From contig CM051036.1 in NCBI GenBank assembly GCA_027627225.1, positions 39,448,426-39,512,425 of the forward strand: a stretch of 64,000 nt of DNA, given 5' to 3'. The stretch comes from Congeria kusceri (taxonomy: Eukaryota > Mollusca > Bivalvia > Myida > Dreissenidae). This document shows positions 60,505 to 64,000 of the stretch, in pieces. The notes below the pieces were generated by a model. The model did no database searches. It saw only the letters and a list, made by a program, of their open reading frames with translations, and was not told where the DNA came from. How positions within the stretch are numbered: position 1 is the first letter of the stretch; each line of letters opens with the position of its first letter. The translations under genes and the position numbers were made by a program.

Positions 60505-61725
60505 TATTAAAGACGTTCGCAACAAAAAGAAAATAGTTTGATTAATTTCTCATTTTGCTTCATTATTTCTTTGTTGTATATAGGTTACAATATAAGTCTT
60601 TGTAAGTCATCAAGTTTCAGTCATTGGTTAGAAGTTTATAAAGCATTATAATAATTAAAAATACACGTATACAATGTATTGCCGAACAAATTAGTTAAAA
60701 AGATCCATTAAATATCTCCATTCTATTTTGGCATTTGATACGTTGTTTACGTAAACACGTAAAAAGGCTACACGGATACCCTTTTTAAAGTCCAATTTTT
60801 CCAAAACAAGTTCGGTGACCCATTCTTTTTATTAATGTTTTGGTGTAAGTATGCATTGGTACATGTATGTGCGAAAAGAAAAGAAAATCTGTCGTGTTGA
60901 ACAAAACATATTGATGCATAATACATGAAGTTTCAGACTTAAATGTCAAGTCTAATTCGCTATTTCAACAGTAAATGTAGGTAAAGCGTTTTTATTACCA
61001 AAATACACTTGTATATTGCCAAACAAGACATGTAAAAACATATCAGTTGAAAGAACCTTAACCTTGTTTGAGAAAAAGCTCTCCTGTGTACTTAAAATAT
61101 TGATAAAAAATCCAACCCCAACGTAAAAAAGGGGCTTCGAAAAGAACCGTATTCAAAACCAAATGTTTCCGGAAGAAGGCCGGTGACCCCTATTTTTTAT
61201 CGCTGTTTTATTTTAGTTTCAGTATACAATGACACATGTACATGGATTTTTTTAAAACAAAATCTGTCGTTTGGAACAAAAGATATTCGTATATTTGATT
61301 ATTTACTGATGTTTTTAAAGGCATATTAAATGCATAGTTAACCTCATTAAGCGTTCATTTAAAGTCAATTTTTAAATGGTAACTATAGATAAAGCGCATT
61401 TTATCATTAAACTGCACTTGTATATTGCCAAACGAAACATTAAAAAAGATGCATTTAAAAATCTCCGTCCTTGTTTGAATATGAACGCTTTATATAATTG
61501 AACATTGCTAGTCACACAAACTAAAAAAAGGGCTTCGACAGGTACCGTATTTAACCCCAATATTTCCGGAACAAGGCCGGTGACCCCTATTTTTTTAGAC
61601 TGTTATAGTTTTAGGATACATTGACGCATGTTTGTGCACATTTTTTAAGAAAATCTGTCGTTGGAAAAAAAAATGAAAGAAATTGTTGCGAACTTCTATT
61701 AAAGACGTTCGCAACAATTTCAATA
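60505..61725. repeat. Three tandem units of about 390 bp
   Basis: Each unit has 'cttgtatattgcc(a/g)aac', then a 'tttccgga.aaggccggtgacc' block (60796, 61166, 61565) and 'aaaatctgtcgtt' (60886, 61260, 61654). The array begins and ends with the same 'ctattaaagacgttcgcaac' word (60513 and 61697). No gene is recognised. Confidence 0.75.
61679..61721. repeat. Perfect palindrome, 15-bp arms
   Basis: GAAATTGTTGCGAAC (61679-61693) and GTTCGCAACAATTTC (61707-61721) are exact inverted repeats separated by 13 nt. They lie at the end of the 390-bp array. Confidence 0.85.
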
Positions 61726-61923
61726 ACCAATGTCACGCATTAAGCGCTACATCGGTTATTTTTGACTCGTTGCGAAAGTGTTTTTTCTTGTTATCAATTC
61801 TCATTCTAAATATTTTGACAACAAATTACTGCAATTTATTAATTTTAAACTGTACTATGGACAATTGAGAGCTTGTATCGTATGATCTATTTTGATTTAG
61901 TAGGCTACGAACAAAGATCTATA

Positions 61924-62268
61924 AGGCGTAAAATAATATGTTTGTTACATGTTACATGCCGAAAGAAATTAGGGTAGGTAGGTCGGGATTTATTTTTTTA
62001 TTTTTTTATTTTTATTATTTGGTAAACGGGCAACTTGAAGATTCTAAAACAGAATAAATAAACAAAACATATGAGTAATATCCTTAAATATTGTTTATAA
62101 GTGGATGCAATCAAAACAAAACATGTATTTATCCAAAAACATATTTTTAATTATTGAGGTAAATAAAACAAAAATATATCTGACAAACCCAATAAAATGT
62201 TCTAGGGTCGGGGGATTGTTTTAGGGTGGGTCGGGTGACCTGAAACAAACATATTTTTTTAACGCCTT
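61924..62268. mobile_element. MITE with TA target duplication
   Basis: The left end AGGCGTAAAATAATATGT and the right end (reverse complement) AGGCGTTAAAAAAATATGT share about 28 bp of inverted repeat, flanked by TA on both sides. The interior has 'ggtaggtaggtcggga' and 'gggtgggtcgggtgacc' words and a T-run. It is non-coding, and Tc1/mariner-type insertion is inferred from TA. Confidence 0.7.
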
Positions 62269-62269
62269 A

Positions 62270-64000
62270 ATAAACATGTTTATTGCTAGATCTTTGGCTA
62301 CGAAGCACTAACAATCGGTGCGCCTAACTACTACGCTTCATCGGTTATTCTAGCCCCTGCAAATTGACTTGACTTGTTAACTGGCATGTATATAGTTTCG
62401 TTTGCGTAAGATAATTTGCTCGAACAAAATATGTTTCGTTACTTACAAACTAGTTTTCATTATGATGTCGTATACTATTGAATAAGAAGCCAAATTATAA
62501 AGTTTAAAGGTGGGAATTGAACTACAGTCAAACAAACACTTCCTTTTAGCAAAGTGTACACATAATTCACGTGTTTTTAGTTTCTTTCGTCGCCAACAGT
62601 CTACGCTGTCAGCATTTTGATTTATATAAGTAGTTGAGCCCTAAAACTTAATGCGTGCCTTTTTGCTTATAAATGTGTGCACCTCTGTTCCTACATCATA
62701 CATGATTGACTTCACAAGACAAATCCATTCAGTAATACAACAGTTTTGATATTTACGTTATCACACACTGAAACAGAGGACTGACAAGGTTGGGTTGTAC
62801 ATATATTGGACAATTGTGTAAGTATATTGTTAAATATGTACTGCGATATAATTAGTGTTTGGATTGTTATAAACAAAATTGGCAGTTAAAGAAAAAATAT
62901 TGCCACAGATAACTCGGAATGTTTTACTGGAGTTCAAGTCTGGTGAAGTACAGATGTTTCTCTGACTGTACCAGTCGGTAAGGATGCAGCCTTAATTACC
63001 ACCATATATGTTGTTGACATGAAGATGAATGGGAAAGTGGTCAATAAATAAGACACAAGAGATGAAAACATTGCAGGGTATGGGTGGCAATTTGTGCAGC
63101 CCATAGAGAATGGATTTTTCAAAAATGTTTAATTCATCCCTATAATTGTTATTTTTATTATTGCTTTAGTTTAACTAGTGTAACTGTTGTTATACATTTT
63201 AAATGCGTACTTTTAGCCACATTTGATAAATATTTATGTGGAATTGCCCTGTCCAATGGATTAACGGGTAAGCTTGTTTTTCTTCAGTTTTCCAAAAGTA
63301 CACGGTCAATTTGTTGTGTTTTACTTTTAATTTCAGTTAAATATATATTTATAAATACAAAAAATAAATAGAACGATTTAAATGAAAATAACCTATAACT
63401 AGAGGAAAACAATGGTCTTTAAGGCAACAACTTATTTGCTCGGTTTGTCAGATTCAAGTAAATGCTGAGCTTCTATAGAAAATTGATAAATATCAATAGT
63501 TTTATCTTTTGATGTCAGACGTATACTGTCTTACCGTATACCTTCAATCATTACTTGCAAAATAAACATAAAAAATATGTGGATATATTTCATCTATATT
63601 TGAGTTTTGAGGGGGGGGGGGGGGTATCCGTGAGTGTGAATAAATTTAGAATAAAAATGCAAACACGGGTTGCAAAGCCACTCTCAAAATTAGTAAAATA
63701 CATGGTAGATCAGCGGTGTAAAACATACAATGGAAATAAAATGTAAAACTAGGTTTAAAATATTGTCCATTACGCTTTGACCTCTAATTGTGGCCTTGAC
63801 TATTAATCTATGGACCTGATTCATAGCCCATCACCACTGGGTAAGACGTGACACCGGATATTGGCCCATTATCGAGCCAAAATAGCTACATGTCAAAGAA
63901 AACTGCTCCAACAACGGTAAATAAAACACCGATTTCAAGTATTATGTTTATAATTTAATACAAGAATGTGCTGATCTAGATTGTCAACTCAATTGCAAAG
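62270..64000. other. Gene-free stretch
   Basis: AT-rich DNA with a poly-G run at 63611-63623. No exon, RNA gene or complete repeat is supported. Confidence 0.45.

Noticed and set aside
62364..62377. A TTGACTTGACTTG word resembling the LINE family A tail
   Set aside because: Only two units and no LINE sequence upstream; probably chance.

Overview
This window looks like AT-rich, repeat-dense nuclear DNA from a bivalve mollusc. The signs are intron-containing genes, no operon structure, a secreted C1q-domain gene of the kind expanded in bivalves, several non-LTR retrotransposon families, many short inverted-repeat elements (MITEs) and a (CCCTAA)n telomere-type patch. Some repeats (the GTGCGTAAAGTGTCGTCC hairpin element and the 155-bp AAGGTCAAGGTCA array) remind me of dreissenid mussels, but that is from memory and unchecked.

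Layout. 1-8.4 kb: intergenic DNA with an old duplication (about 0.45-2.4 kb pairs with 6.6-7.9 kb), a GC-rich island at 1.0-1.64 kb, an eight-copy 66-bp minisatellite and smaller repeats. 8.45-11.98 kb: a TCGCGA-rich inverted-repeat DNA element containing a 5'-truncated LINE (family A) and a MITE. 12-21 kb: a second old duplication (12.1-13.1 kb pairs with 18.8-20.8 kb), four MITEs, one of them inserted in another, and a mariner fragment. 22.7-29.7 kb: an L1-like ORF2 relic (minus strand) split by a nearly complete plus-strand LINE (family C) at about 24.86-28.1 kb. 30.0-33.0 kb: a longer minus-strand copy of LINE family A. 33-42.6 kb: mostly gene-free, with small tandem repeats and hairpins. 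42.66-44.05 kb: a three-exon secreted C1q-domain gene with an in-frame stop. 47.08-49.18 kb: 3' exons of a minus-strand gene I do not recognise. 49.18-60.32 kb: an 11.1-kb foldback (palindromic) element, bounded by a near-perfect 8-9 bp target duplication, that appears to have landed inside an exon of that gene. Its left arm carries a LINE (family E), its middle a 155-bp satellite block and its right arm a tRNA-like SINE. 60.5-61.7 kb: three roughly 390-bp tandem units ending in a perfect 15-bp-arm palindrome. 61.9-62.3 kb: a TA-flanked MITE. 62.3-64 kb: nothing recognised.

The main story is layered insertion: elements inside elements inside a host gene, with every retrotransposon coding region visibly damaged. 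The most unusual items are the giant foldback element with its exon interruption, and the telomeric-repeat patch that replaces the endonuclease core of LINE E. All comparisons were made by eye without alignment software, so boundaries are approximate unless stated.
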